NCBI GenBank assembly: GCA_029204225.1
Contig: CM055101.1
Span: forward strand, 6,793,132 to 6,857,131
Reading direction: 5' to 3'
Source: Diphasiastrum complanatum
Taxonomy: Eukaryota > Streptophyta > Lycopodiopsida > Lycopodiales > Lycopodiaceae
Length of the DNA: 64,000 bases
A program made the translations under genes and the position numbers. The notes under the pieces are model-generated. The model did no database searches. It worked only from the letters and a program-made list of their open reading frames with translations, and was not told the DNA's origin. Shown here in pieces: positions 37,321-49,707 of this stretch (position 1 is its first letter; each line of letters begins with the position of its first letter).

Positions 37321-37765
37321 TGTTGGAATTCATTCTTTCAATCATTTTATAATGCGAAACTACTATATAGTTTTACTCGCTTTTTTGAGATAGTGTCGAA
37401 AGATTCGAGATCGTTTGCAAAAATACACGTATTGTCAACACAATGTCGAGCAAACCTAGAATGATTATTTGAGGGTTGCCAAATATAACAACTTCATCAA
37501 ATTTGGTTGTGAAGTCTTATCCATTACATATTTCAGGTCCAATCCCTTATCTCCATGTGGCACCTTCCAGGTGGATAACGACGCATTTTGTTAGGGTTGT
37601 GCCATCAACAACTATAAATAGATTAGTAGATTAGCTCATTTTATTCATTCAATTCAGTTCAAGTTTCAGGAGTAGCCACTCTTCTTCTTCTGATCTCTCT
37701 CTATTCCGCCATAGGCATAGATTAATCGTTAATAAGCTATCACAATTACAGTTTATGTATGAGCA
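37321..37765 (+). repeat. 5' LTR of the plus-strand nested copia element
   Basis: It starts TGTTGGAATTCATTC and ends ATGAGCA. It matches 46421-46857 over its whole length, including AATCATTTTATAATGCG, CTTATCCATTACATATTTC, GGTGGATAAC and TAGGGTTGTGCCATCAACAAC. No TSD was found: the flanks TAGAAG and AAATTT do not match. Confidence 0.88.
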
Positions 37766-37849
37766 AAATTTATAGTATAATTAGATGCGCTAATATTATA
37801 GTGCAATCAGAGTAGACAGCGGATGTTTTTATCATCATTTAGAAATACA

Positions 37850-38598
37850 TACTACATTCGACAATTCGACACATGACTTGTCTTGTCTTATTACTTAGGC
37901 GTCAGAGACAGCCATACATTTTCTTATAATGATGTTTGTCATAAAACAACAATCAGACCACAATACAATTGCTAAAGTTCTGAATATCTCTCTCTCTCTC
38001 TACAATCACTACCTCTGAGGAGTCAGCTACTGAAAGACCAATTTTGGTTGTAGATCTATATATCTGATCTTCTTCGATAATCGATTCAATCGCCCATTTA
38101 CATATATAGCAACTGGAAGATCTTGCATTATTCTAGCTTTACATTTACAAGATCGCTTAACAACTGATTTAACTGACTAATTAGAACAGTTGTTATTGGA
38201 GTGTGAAGATGTAGACAGTCTGTACTTGGAATCATGTTGTGTATTTCTATAGAGTGTCACATTTTTCACATTTTTTGCCTGTGTGGAATTGCGTGTAAAA
38301 CTGTAGTGTCGCATTTTTCACATTTCTGGAAGTGTCTAAAATGGCCGAAAAACCAAGTTAGCACAAGTGTTGCAAAACACTTAGTTGCTCAAGATGATCC
38401 GAAGGTGAAAAGACGACAGTGTCGGAATTTTTCGCCTATTAGAAATTGCGAGAAAAAATGCAGACTGTTGTGACAATCAATCAAAAATGCAAACTGTTGA
38501 ACAACAGTTCATTTTTTGCAGGTTTCATTTGAGAGAGTAAAATTGAGAGAAGGAAGGAGGGCAGTTATGATGAGTAGGAGTAAGATTAAACTCCAACA
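37850..38598 (-). repeat. 3' LTR of the nested minus-strand copia element
   Basis: On the minus strand a polypurine tract AAGGGGGAG (38607-38599) precedes TGTTGGAGTTTAATC at 38598. The LTR runs to lower coordinates, but its far end is not resolved because no partner copy was found. The segment GGCGTCAGAGACAGCCAT at about 37890 also occurs, slightly changed, in the inserted LTR near 45122. Confidence 0.7.
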
Positions 38599-41500
38599 CT
38601 CCCCCTTAAGCTTACTGCTATGAATCTGAACTACAATTGAGATTTAACATATCTACTAAAGTATAATGTCTCTAGACAATGGCTTTGTCAAGATAGAGCC
38701 AACATACTATCTGTATGACACTAACTTAGTACAACATCTTTATTCTAAACTTTCTCTCTAAGAAAATGGAACTGAACTTCTATATGCTTAGTTCTATTAT
38801 GAGTTCGTGGATTCAGATAGAGCTATGCAACTCTGATTGTCGCACTGGAGTATTGTTGGACCGATATGTGGGAATTGTAGATCCTATAGTAGCCTTCTTA
38901 GCCAAATTATCTCCCTCACTACTGATGTAGTTGCAACATATTCGGATTCTGTAGAGGACAATGAAATGCATTTCTGCTTTCTGTTGTTCCATGAAATGGG
39001 TCCTCCTGCAAGGAAACAAATATAACCTGATGTGGATTTTCGGGTATCCATGTCTCCTGCCCAGTCTGAATCTGAATATGTGATCAGTGTGAGTGTAGCT
39101 TCTATATTACCATTGTAGCTCAAACCATAGTGCTTTGAAGCTTGAATGTACCTCAGTACTCTTTGCAGAGTTTCCAGTGTTGTAAACCTGGATTGGACAT
39201 CATGTATTGAGACATTGTGCTTACTGCATATGCTAGATCAGGTCATGTGCAAATCATAGAATAAATTATCGATCCTATGACAGACTGATAAGGATACATG
39301 CACATTTCTTGCTGATCTACTTGAGCTTGAGTTCTAGGACACATGTCTTTGGATAGCTTAGATCCTGGATCCATAGGTGTGTCTATGGGCTTGCAGTCCT
39401 CCATGCCATATCTGCGAAGTACATTGATTAGATAGGAATCTTGGCTTATGGCGATCCTTCTACTTGCGCGATCTCTGTTGATCTCCATACTAAGAAGATA
39501 ATGAATTGGGCCTAAATCAGTCATCTCAAATTCTGATGAAAGCAGAGATTTGGTTTCTTGTAATAACTAATTTGAATTGTTGATAATTAGGGAATAATCA
39601 ACGTATAATGCTATTATTACATAGCTTGACCCTTCACGTATAAGATATACATTAGAGTTTGTGGAGCAAGAAGTGAATTATGCTGCAACAAGAAGTGATT
39701 AATTATTTTATACCAGGCCTTGGGAGCTTGCTTACGACCATATAATGCCTTATGCAATTTACATACCAAATGTTCTTTGCCTTGAAGGACGTAACCTTCT
39801 GGTTGATAAATGAATATATCTTCTTGTATGTATCTGTGAAGGAATGTTGTCTGGACGTCCATCTGGTGAATGTCCAGATCTTCTGCAGCAACTATAGCCA
39901 GCGAGGTGCGAATAGATTGATGTTTTACCACTAGACTGAAGGTGTCAGTGTAATCTATTCCATAAACTTGCTCAAATCCTTTAACCACTAATCAAGCTTT
40001 CCATTTGGATATTGATCCATCTGGCTTAAGCTTTATCTTGGAGATCCATTTAGAATCAATAGGCTTTATACTTGCAGGAGGATTGACAAGACTCCAGGTC
40101 TTGTTCTTCATCAAGGAATGGTACTCAACATCCGTGGCAGCTTTCCATTCGTCTACATTGGGCATTGATAGTGCTTCTTCAACAGTGGCAGTTTCATCAT
40201 GACTGATGAACGCCGGAGGGGTGACATTGAATAGCCGACAAAGATGTACTTACAGCTTATTGGGTCATTTCTTCCTCAAATCAGACGGTATTTGAGCATA
40301 GGAGAGGCATCCAAATACACGTAAGTGTTTCAGACTTGGTTTGTAGCCGTAGTAGGCTTCAAACGGTGTCTTGGAGTCAACTGCCTTCATGCTGGAATAA
40401 TTTTGCAGATAGTAGGCTGTAGAAATTGCTTTAGCCCAAAAATTCTTGGGTAGTTGAGCGTTCACAGTCATGGATCGTGCAGCTTCCAACAGTGTTCGGT
40501 TCTTTCGCTCAGCTATGCCATTCTGCTGTGGAGTGTGGCTGGTTGTGAACTGATGGTGCACGCCACATGATGATAAGTAGTTCGCCATTTCATTTGATAG
40601 ATACTCTCCCCCTAAATCAGACCGCAAGGCCTTGATTCTCTGACCAGTCTGATTCTCAGCATATTGTTTGAATTCTTTAAAGTAATTGAATGCTTCTGAC
40701 TTGTTCTTTATGAACATAATTCTGGTGAACCGGGAGTGGTCATCAATGAATGTGATAAAATATAGACTTGACCCAAAGAGGGTACGCTCATAGGACCACA
40801 TAAATCACAGTGAATCAGTGATAGAATGGACGCTCTTTTGGCTTGTCCTCTTGGAAATTTTGTTCTAGGTTGTTTCTTTAGTAAACAATTTTCATAGACA
40901 GTTTGATTAGTTGTAGACACAACATTGATATTCATATCCTTGACCAATTTGTTATGATGCATGTACAAGATCGAATGCATGTTTAAATGACTTAGTCTTT
41001 GATGCCAAACATGAGCATCAGAGTTACTCACAATAAGTGCATAATCGTGACTCAAGATATACAAATTTCCTTCTCTATGTGCAGAGAGGATTTCATTGGA
41101 ATTCCCATAAAAAATAGTACATTGACTAGTAGTAAACAAAGCTCTATAGCCTTGATCAGTGATCTTGCTAATAGATAATAAGCTCTTTGTTAACTTGGGT
41201 ACGTAAAGTACACCATTTAGTTGTCTAGTGATGTCATCAGGGAACTACAATCGAATGGAGCATTGGCCTTCAACCTTATGTGAGCTTGAGTCGCCGAAGA
41301 AAATGTACTTTGAATCGGTTGTTGTGACAGTAGAGAAAAAGTTCTTATATGGTGTCATGTGCTGTGAAGCACCTGAATCAAGATACCATTGATAGGCATC
41401 TCTACTTGGTTGGTCTTGTACCATCAGCGCCTTGTCATCCTCTTGGGAATTTTTGACAGAGTCAGAACCTCCGTCTTGGTGCTACTGCATCTTCTTCCTC

Positions 41501-42290
41501 GCTTCATTGTGCTTGAGAATGTGACAATTTGTTAATGTCGTGGTTTGATCTTTTGCAATATCTGCAAAAGAGTTTGGTCTTGGACAGCTGTTGTATGTGT
41601 TGTTGTTGTTGTTGCGTTGAATCTGGATGCTCTGTCTTTGTCTTCTTGTCCTTGAAATTCTTCTTCTTGGACTGATGTTTATTAGAGTACAATGCCATTG
41701 ACTTGGTACTCATTGTTCATAAGCTCTTTCTCCTGACTTCTTCTTACAAAAGACTTGATGTCAGCTTCTGAAGAGACAGCATAGGAGTATTGCTCAAAAG
41801 CAACACTAGATTATCGTAGGAGGATGGAAGACTGGTGAGAAGAGACATTGTTGAGTCTTTTTCTGAAATAGGAGAACCTATGGCAGCAAGTTAATTCAGC
41901 AACTGTTTGAATTCATCTAGATGATCGTTGACTGAGTTGCCTTCGCTCATTTTGAGTGTAAGTATCTTCTTCCTCATAAAGAGACAAGTCGATACATCTG
42001 AAGTCTCGTAGATACTTGTTAGATTATCTCACGCTTCTTTGGAAGTGGTGTTGTTTGATACGTGAGCAATCTGAGTGTCTTTCAGATTCAAGGATACAAT
42101 GGCAAGTGCTTTGCCATCCTTTGCTTCCCATGCTAGAAGCAGTTCAGGTTCTACTAGTTTGGCGATTGAACCGTTTACGTATCCCCAAAGTTTCTTCTCG
42201 ATTAAGATCATCCTCATCTTGAACTTCCACATGTGGAAATCATCTCCGTTGAATTTGTTGATCAAGCGGACCTCTGAGTTTGAACCTTCC
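38599..42290 (-). pseudogene. Nested minus-strand copia gag-pol, broken
   Basis: Read from 42290 downward. Gag starts MEGSNSEVRLINKFNGDDFH and has a zinc knuckle near 41560-41525 (CRYCKRSNHDINK) in which one extra T just before the last Cys shifts the frame. Then come GAG-pre-integrase (HQRLSHLNMHSI, about 41010), integrase (FIDDHSRFTRI and SDLGGEYLS, 40801-40265), RT (TDTFSLVVKHQSIRTSLAI, 39988-39617) and RNase H (TYSDSDWAGDMDTRKSTSGY with SLSSTESEYVA, 39123-38884). Many frame breaks separate the blocks. A matching 5' LTR was not found. Confidence 0.9.
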
Positions 42291-42569
42291 ATTAAAATTG
42301 AGTAGTAGAGATAGAACACAAACAGAGTGAACCAGCTCTATAGAACAAGCCATTAGAGAAAATTTGGCCTTGAAAAGGGCCCTATAAGGATTGCCACGTA
42401 GGAAGACAATTTTTTGGCAATGTAAAATACTAAAATAAAATCTTTTTATGCCCCCAGTCCTGTCCACATAGTGTTCGATGGTTAGCTACTATGTGCATAG
42501 TGTAGTGTGTGGCTGAAAAAAATCATAACTTTTGAACGACAGCTCGGATTGAGACGATTATGGTGCCAT

Positions 42570-42842
42570 TAGAAAGCCCTCAACGAGAGCTTTTCAACGA
42601 CACCCAGCATGACCCAATTCCAAGCTACGGTGAAGAAGTTGTGGTCAATCAACACTTGGTCAATCCGATATATATTTCAAGCGTAGTTGACCAGTTTGAC
42701 AGGTCAAATTGGTCAACTGTGCTTGAAATAGATATCAGGTTGACCAAGTGTTGACTGACCATAAACTTTGACCGACCATAACTTCTTCACCGTAGCTCGG
42801 AACTGGGTCATGTTGGGTGTCGTTGAAAAGCTCTCGTCGAGG
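42570..42842. repeat. Long inverted repeat (hairpin), arms about 130 bp
   Basis: The left arm starts CCTCAACGAGAGCTTTTCAA and contains AGCTACGGTGAAGAAGTT. The right arm carries the reverse complement (AACTTCTTCACCGTAGCT and TTGAAAAGCTCTCGTCGAGG). The centre near 42705 is GACCAGTTTGAC and GGTCAAATTGGTCAACTG. Arms differ by scattered changes. A related single-arm sequence occurs at 35800-35900. It resembles a fold-back element or a head-to-head duplicated LTR end. Confidence 0.88.
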
Positions 42843-42859
42843 GTATAATCGCTAAAGTT

Positions 42860-42863
<4 letters not shown>

Positions 42864-42949
<86 letters not shown>
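42864..42949. repeat. (AT)43 microsatellite
   Basis: An uninterrupted AT run of about 86 bp directly right of the hairpin. It marks the boundary with the plus-strand copia pol that begins at about 42954. Confidence 0.97.
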
Positions 42950-42952
<3 letters not shown>

Positions 42953-42953
42953 T

Positions 42954-44812
42954 TTGGATAGAAGTCATCTCGACAACTACATATCTTCAAAATCGACTTA
43001 CAACCAAGTATTATTCGACAAAAAACCCGAAGACGTGTGGGAAGGTTCAAAATCTTCTGTAAAACATCTTTGGATTCTATGTTGTCTCGCTTTTGCACTA
43101 ATTCCAACAAAAATTTGCAAGAAGCTAGATACTACTAGTTCTTACTCTATCTTTGTTGGATACTCTTCAAATCAAAAAGCTTATAGGATTTACGATCTAG
43201 TGACTAAGAAGATTACTTTTAGTAGAGATGTTATCTTTCTCGAAGATTCGTTTGTCAATCTCAAGATAAAGGGAAAAATTTATAGATATCAAATCAGTAC
43301 CTGATATTGCATCGAGTTCAAATCTCGACTCTACTCTAATCAAGTTCGAATCTCGACTCTACTCTACTCTAATCAAAAATTTTATAGATGTCAAATCGGT
43401 ACCTGATATTGCATCAAGTTCGAATCTCGACTCTACTCTACTCTAATCAAAGATTCAGAGGACAAGTCAATGCAACCGCATCAACAGCAATAGTAGCCAA
43501 AAAAAAGCCAATTCTTTGAAGATTGAATCGAAACAGATTTTTTTCCAATAGATTTATCGACCACGCCATAGCCACTTGTTACTTTGTTGAGCAGCCAATC
43601 AATCATTCAGAGGCAATTTCTAGTCTAGAAACAGATCAGTGGAAATTAGTGATGGACAAAGAGTATTAATCGTTTGTCAAAAACCAGACATGGACTGGTA
43701 CAGACCTGCTAGATGCAGGAACATCATTTGTTGCAAATGGGTTTATCGAATCAAATATGAAGCCGATGGATCAGTTGATCGGTGGAAGGCAAGCTTAGTT
43801 GCTAGATAATTCTCCCAAACCTTGAACGTTGATTATTCAAAAACTTTTAGTCTCGTAGTCAAACATTCATCAATTTGACTTTTACTTTCATTTGCAATAG
43901 TGACAAATTTAAAAATTCACCAGATGGATGTACAAACTACATTTTTATATGGAGTTATCAAAGAAGACATTTATATTTCTCATCCCGAATGCTATGAGTT
44001 GGAGGGTGAAACCCATCAGGTATGTAAATTTCAAAAAGCTCCATATGGGCTTAAACAATTGTCTCGTGTATGGTTTCGTTGAATCAACGAATTATTTATT
44101 CAACAAGGCTCTATACCAAGTTCAGTTGATTGTAATGTCTACTACAAATCAGTGAATTCATCTTTCATTATCATTACATTATATGTCGATGACACATAAC
44201 TCTTTAGTAATGACATTTGAATGACAAAGAGATATTACCGAATGAATTTGATATGACAGATTTAGGGGAAGCCCATTTTTGTCTTGGTATACAGATTTTC
44301 AAAGACTGTGATCATCGATTGACTTATATCAGTCAACAAAGGTAAAAAAGGTACATTCATAACCTGTTATTTGAACATCAAGTGGCCGACTGTAAACTAG
44401 CCAAAAGTCCAATGGATCTAGGCTCGAAATATTTGAAGACCAGTGTCCTAAATGTTTCAAAGAAGTTGAATAAATGAAACCATATCCTTATCATTTTGTT
44501 ACTGGTTCTCTCATGTATGTCATGATATGTACTAGACCTGACATTACTTATTCAGTTAGTACACTAAGCCAATACATGTCAAATCTAGGTTTCATTCGTT
44601 GGAAATATCTATTTATACTTCTTCAATATCTATAGTTGACACAAAATTATTGCATTTGTTATGGTGGAAATTTGAATGATGATTCAAATGACCAATTTAA
44701 TCTTTTTCAAGGTTTTACAAATGTAGATTGGACTAGAGATGTTGACAGCAGAAAGTCTGCATTAGGATATGGCTTTGTATTCAACAAAGGTCTTGTCTCT
44801 TGGAACAACAAG
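42954..44812 (+). pseudogene. Copia integrase end, RT and start of RNase H, heavily degraded
   Basis: Integrase C-terminal features SSNQKAYRIYDL and SRDVIFLEDSF are at 43140-43260. Three short repeats of TTGCATC(A/G)AGTTC(A/G)AATCTCGACTC interrupt at 43290-43450. RT remnants are HQMDVQTTFLYG (43919), GLKQLSRVWF and YVDDT at about 44180. RNase H begins near 44730 (DWTRDVDSRKSAL; KGLVSWNNK) and stops at the insertion at 44813. Multiple stops are present. Confidence 0.85.
43281..43455. repeat. Short imperfect tandem repeats inside the degraded pol
   Basis: Two copies of a TCAAATC(A/G)GTACCTGATATTG segment and three copies of AGTTC(A/G)AATCTCGACTCTAC occur within 175 bp. They have no counterpart in other copia copies here. 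Confidence 0.8.
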
Positions 44813-46087
44813 TGATGGGGCAAGGGCGATAGAAGAACGCGAATGGGGAAGAGAGCAGGAATATTGCAGAACAGCTCTCCCGCTGTAATCAGCTGCTAAA
44901 TGCAAAAACAGTCTAATAGATAGCTTATGCTAAATGTAATCACAGCTTTAAGTGTTCTAATTGCCCAACAGGATCTTAAAAATTAATTCGTACTATGAAA
45001 CAAAAGTACAGTCCATCGAAGAGATTAGAGATGGTTTGTATGTGGTACTATTGAAATCAGATTCAACATGAAGTATAGTTCTGAAATAAATGGAAGAGCA
45101 GTATGATAACGCGAGTTCCTCAGGCGTCAAAGACAGCCATCGTCTGATCAGAAACTGAGGAGTCGTAGACGTCCGTGTTTTGATCAGAGTGAGTAAACAA
45201 GCGTGATCAAACAACAACGAAAGTGCATTCAATCACAACAAGCATTCATCTACGTTGTACACAGATAAAAGCAAGCTGTTGCTATATTACACTAAAGCAC
45301 AATACAAAATAGCTATTACAACAAAAAATGACGGCGTAATTGGGAGGCTCAAATAATGTGTCTCATGGATGGAGCAACCCATAATCTGTGCTTGGATGAT
45401 CTATTTATAGACTTCATCTGTGTATTAATTACATTGAATGCATGTCACCTAATTAGGAAAGTTGTTGTACTTGGAAGTATATGGCTTCTGTGACAACTGT
45501 ACACAGTATTTACGGTCAATAATTCAGCATCGTTGACGTGGATGAGGACGTCGCTAGAACGTTCCTCGTTTATTTTAGACGACCTTCGAGATTTTTCTCT
45601 CTCTTTTCATTTTTTGCAAGAAGCCAAAGGTGCCCTCAAAAAGATGGTGGTGTCTTTGAAATAGTTTAACGCATAAAAATAGATGACCTTCGGGATTTTC
45701 TCTCTCTTCGCATTTCGCAAAGAGCCGAAGGTGTGTTAAAAGTAGTTAAACTTTTGAACTATGTAAGTGTCGCATTTCGAGGAAATGTGAAAACACCGAA
45801 GCTGTTGAAAACATAGTGTATTTCTGCAGACTGTTGAAAAGGTAATATATTTCTGCAAACTTGTCCTAAATGCAAGTTTGTGGAAGTCCTTGAAGATGGC
45901 CAAGTCTTCAATGACTTCAAGTTATTAAACCTGACATTTGAACTTTGAAATTATGACAGGATTGGTTACCTTTGCTGGAGATCAGCCGGAAGCCCGCCAT
46001 TGCAAGCGTTCTTCAAATAATTGGATGTCTAAGTTTGTGATTCCTGCAGGTATCAGATGAGCAAACGCAGAACCAAAGTTGGTTTCA
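44813..46087 (-). mobile_element. LTR segment inserted in copia RNase H
   Basis: Copia coding stops at 44812 (SWNNK) and resumes at 46088 (AHAAKEAI). The intervening 1275 bp starts TG and ends CA. Its right part (about 45870-46087) matches 62905-63130, which lies inside a minus-strand LTR starting at 63228, so this is an LTR of that family lacking its first roughly 100 bp. No target duplication is evident, and about 45 bp of RNase H coding appear lost at the junction. Confidence 0.7.
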
Positions 46088-46420
46088 GCACATGCTGCGA
46101 AAGAAGCTATCTAGTTAAACTATCTATTGTCAAACATTAATCCTAGTCTGTTACAAGCAACTTCCATCTTTTGTGACAATAAGAGTACAATTGCTTTATC
46201 TATTAATCCCAGGTATCATTCTCGGAGCAAGCACATTGAGATAAAGGATCATTTCGTCAAAGACGAAGTACTTGAAACAGAGATCATTTTAATCTTTTGC
46301 ATAACAGATTTCATGACATCAGATATATTTACTGAAGTGTTATCATTCAACAATCATTCTAAGTATAGCACTATGTTCAACTTAATACCTTGATTTTTAT
46401 GAGTTCTCATTAAGGGGGAG
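46088..46420 (+). pseudogene. Copia RNase H C-terminal remnant and polypurine tract
   Basis: It continues the outer element's RNase H: AHAAKEAI, stop, then LLQATSIFCDNKSTIALSIN and HSRSKHIEIKDHFVKDEV, ending near 46390. The polypurine tract AAGGGGGAG (46412-46420) is next to the 3' LTR. Confidence 0.88.
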
Positions 46421-46857
46421 TGTTAGAGATCATTCCTTTAATCATTTTATAATGCGGAACTACTCTACGGTTTTTACTCTTATTCTCAAAACAATGTCAA
46501 ATGATGCAAAACCGTCTATAGAAATACACGTATTGTCGAACATATCTAAAATTATTATTCAAGAGTTACCAAATAACAACTTCATCATATTTGGTTGTGA
46601 AGGCTTATCCATTACATATTTCGGATTCAATCCCTTATCTCCACGTGGGACCTGCCAGGTGGATAACAACACATTTTGTTAGGGTTGTGCCATCAACAAC
46701 GATAAATAGATCAATAGGTTAGCTCATTTTATTCATTCAATTCAATCCAAGTTTTAGGAGTAGTCACTCTTTTTCTTCTCCTCTCTCTCTCTCTGTTTTG
46801 CCATAGGCATAGACTCATCATTAGTAAGCTATCACAATTACAGTTTGTGTATGAGCA
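46421..46857 (+). repeat. 3' LTR of the plus-strand nested copia element
   Basis: It starts TGTTAGAGATCATTCC and ends ATGAGCA, partner of 37321-37765. Divergence between the pair is visibly greater than in the 11835-18185 element, so this insertion is older. Confidence 0.88.
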
Positions 46858-46864
46858 AAATTTA

Positions 46865-47511
46865 TGTGAAAGATTTCAACTAGTTTTACTATTTTGGTCA
46901 TATTTGTATATTTGTAAATTGAGGCCAATTTTCATATTAGACTTAGAGTTTGACTTTTCAAAGTTATATTAGTCTAAAATCATTTGAATAAAAACTTTTG
47001 GAAAGTGTGGGAAACTATAGAACATGAGTTCTGGAGAGATTCAATTTGAGTAGTAGAGACATTGAATCTAGTTACAAAAATAGTAGGGTTTTCACTATGG
47101 AGGGAAAGCAAAGTTTGAATTTAGGTTTGGACCTATTATAAAAGGATGTAACTCATGGGAAGAGAAGACATTCTCTCTCTCTCTTATCTCATTCATGCTT
47201 ATACATGGTTCTCTTGGGTTCTACTATCCACTGGTGCACTATACTTGTCATATCTTGCAATTTTGTGTGTAGAATGCTCATTAAATGCTATTTTCAGATC
47301 CACACGTGTGAAAGAAATACAGTAGATTATTGTTTTTTTATGGTTTCTTCTTATGTTTTTATTAAAGTTTGATCGAGATCTTTTAGAGTTTGCATCTCAT
47401 TTATAGAGTAGATGCTGATTTTTCTACATTGGCAAGATTGGTGATTTGTTGTCTTTCTATCCCAAGATCATTTTATGGATTTGGATCTTAATTGATCTGA
47501 AATTATTCACA
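46865..47511 (+). repeat. LTR of another copia element
   Basis: It ends ...TTATTCACA at 47511, immediately before the primer site. It contains ATTATAAAAGG at about 47135, a probable TATA region, followed by CTCTCTCTCTC and a CACACGTGTG segment typical of the copia LTRs here. The left end at TGTGAAAG is inferred because no partner LTR was found. Confidence 0.65.
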
Positions 47512-47528
47512 TGGTATCAGAGCTTGTG
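47512..47528 (+). other. Primer-binding site (initiator tRNA-Met type)
   Basis: TGGTATCAGAGCTTGTG follows the LTR end directly. No gag or pol follows. 47529-48350 is leader-like sequence in which I see no gene. Confidence 0.88.
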
Positions 47529-48351
47529 TTTTAGGTTATGAAGGAAGCATTCACATCTATCAATGATTTGGAGAAGATATCAATGCTAGAGCATGGTAGA
47601 TTGGATTCTACACCAAAATCGAGTTTCTTGCATATGTAGATTGGATCCTTTGTAGACTCTATTTAGGTTTATATTCTTGACAATTTAGATTTCACACATT
47701 ACTTGTTATATGAGTGAAATCGAGAAGGAAGAAAGGGTTGGAAAGGCCTGGACAAGAAGAAACAAAGATAAGATTCAAGGCCATAATAAGTGTCCATGGT
47801 GGAGGAGCAGTAAATTTTAAATGAATGCATCTAAAGAGATGAAATGAAAGGTCTGATGTTCCAAAGTTTCATGTTGTATGGGTTTAATGGGTATAGTTTA
47901 ATTTATAGGTAAAAATCTTGTGTTGTAATTAGTGTGTTGGACTCTCTTAAGATCAAGAATGAAGTATTCAAGGTGCAAAGCTGGAGTTTACTCATTGTCT
48001 TTCAAAAGCTCAAACATTCAATTCAAAAATGTTAATGGAATGAGATACCTAAATCTGATCTTTAAGTTACAAAGGTGAATTATGAAGCAAAACTTAAAGT
48101 GAAAGCCAATTTTATTTTTTAGACTTTGTGTCTGCCATGATATATCCTTTGAAAGATTGAACCTGTTAAGACTTTCCATTAGAAGGCAATGAAGTTGAGC
48201 TTTATGAATCTCTTTTTGGGATTCAAGAACACCTTTTTAATTCCAAGCTTACTTTAAATAGAGCATCATAATTGTAATAGTAATGAAGAGTACCCTTATA
48301 AACCTATACATCACAATTGTGATAGTAATAGTCGATATATTGAAACCCTAT

Positions 48352-48668
48352 ACATTGGAAAATATGTGAGACAAAAATTTAAAAGTTTGAAGTGGGTAGA
48401 CTCATAACCTAAAGGGGGCAAAAGACAAAAGGTTACAAAAACATAAAAAAAAAAAATTTCCCACTTGTTTCATGTAAAATCCAATAAGCTTTTATAGCAA
48501 GTAGTAGGTCTTATGTTCAGTATTGGAAAATATGTGAGACAAAAATTTAAAAGTTTGAAGTGGATAGACTCATAACCTAAAGGTGGCAAAAGACAAAAGG
48601 CTACAAAAACATAAAAAAAAAAATCCATTGCTCTCATATAGCGAGTAGTAAGTCTTACGTGCCCAATA
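48352..48668. repeat. Tandem duplication of about 170 bp
   Basis: ATTGGAAAATATGTGAGAC starts both copies (48353 and 48522), followed by GACTCATAACCTAAAGG, CAAAAGACAAAAGG and an A run after AACATA. The copies differ in the A-run length and in short indels downstream. 48669-49707 holds nothing I recognise. Confidence 0.9.
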
Positions 48669-49707
48669 GTGCCAAGGGATTGCTCAATTTGTTAGGTCAA
48701 GTTTTAATAAATTGGTTATACCCCTTGGCACATTAAGGACATTCTAGTCCCTTTTGAAACTTTAAAGAGTGTACAATTTTTTTTTCTCGTGTATGTCTTT
48801 GTTTGTGGACCATATTGGAGCCATACTCTTGGGCTCAAAGGTAAGATAAGGAAGTCCTAACCAACTCACCACCTATTGGAGTACGAGTATACAAATGTTT
48901 TTTAATCTTTATGAGCTTAATAGATATGAATGCAAATCAAAATGTACAAGTTAAAATGTTTTATATTGGTTCTTACTTGAGCTAAAGTAGCAATTCGTGT
49001 GACTTGGGATAAGGAGAGTATTTGTAGGATGTGGGTCGAGGCTTTTGATCTAAAAAGACTATGACTATAAATTCTGTATTAAATGGTGAGGGTTGTGTGT
49101 GAGCTTTTTTGGAACGATATAATGTGCATATAGACAGCTAGTGACTTGTTGCCACAACCACATAGAGGACGCACATTTTGGCATGTGGATAGCCAATGAC
49201 TAGTTGTTGTAACATAGTGTATGGACATTCAACGTGCACATTTTGTAGGAATGTGCATGTGCTTAGGTGTCAAACTCCCATTGGCAAAATTAAAATCCTC
49301 ATGAAGAAAATTCAAATTATGTGTCTAGAAGTGTCTCCAAACTACAAATTAAAATGAACAAATTGCATTATGTTATATAGAAAGTTTTGTAGTTTATCTC
49401 AACTTTAATAGATTATGCTATCCAAAATATGAAGGAAATTCACATTACCAACCAACATTGCAAACTATACAAAAACTTCTCCTCAAGCATTCTTGTATCT
49501 TGAGGACATATTCATCTTGTTGTAATGATCATTGCCACCTGCTCAAGCACAACTTTGGCTTGGAATTCACATGTTGTAGTGCATGTCAAATTCCAAGCAG
49601 GTCCGCAGGATGAATTCTTTTCCTTGGATTTTTTTTTTTTTCATTTTTTAATGTTCAATGATGTCATCTTGACATCATATCTCAGAATATGGATTTCAAA
49701 TCCGACA

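Larger units (their letters stand above)
37321..46857 (+). mobile_element. Plus-strand copia element with a nested minus-strand copia and an LTR insertion
   Basis: LTRs at 37321-37765 and 46421-46857 are in the same orientation. Between them are a minus-strand copia (about 37850-42320), a hairpin repeat and AT microsatellite (42570-42949), the element's own degenerate integrase/RT/RNase H (42954-44812 and 46088-46400), and an inserted LTR segment (44813-46087). Gag and the first half of pol of the outer element are missing. The nested layout is inferred from orientation and LTR similarity. Confidence 0.75.

Noticed and set aside
42808-43110. Minus-strand frame with a long Ile-Tyr repeat
   Set aside because: It is a translation of the AT microsatellite.
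43281-43455. GTTC(A/G)AATC motifs suggestive of tRNA T-arms
   Set aside because: No acceptor stem or A-box pairs with them; they are parts of short tandem repeats in a decayed pol gene.
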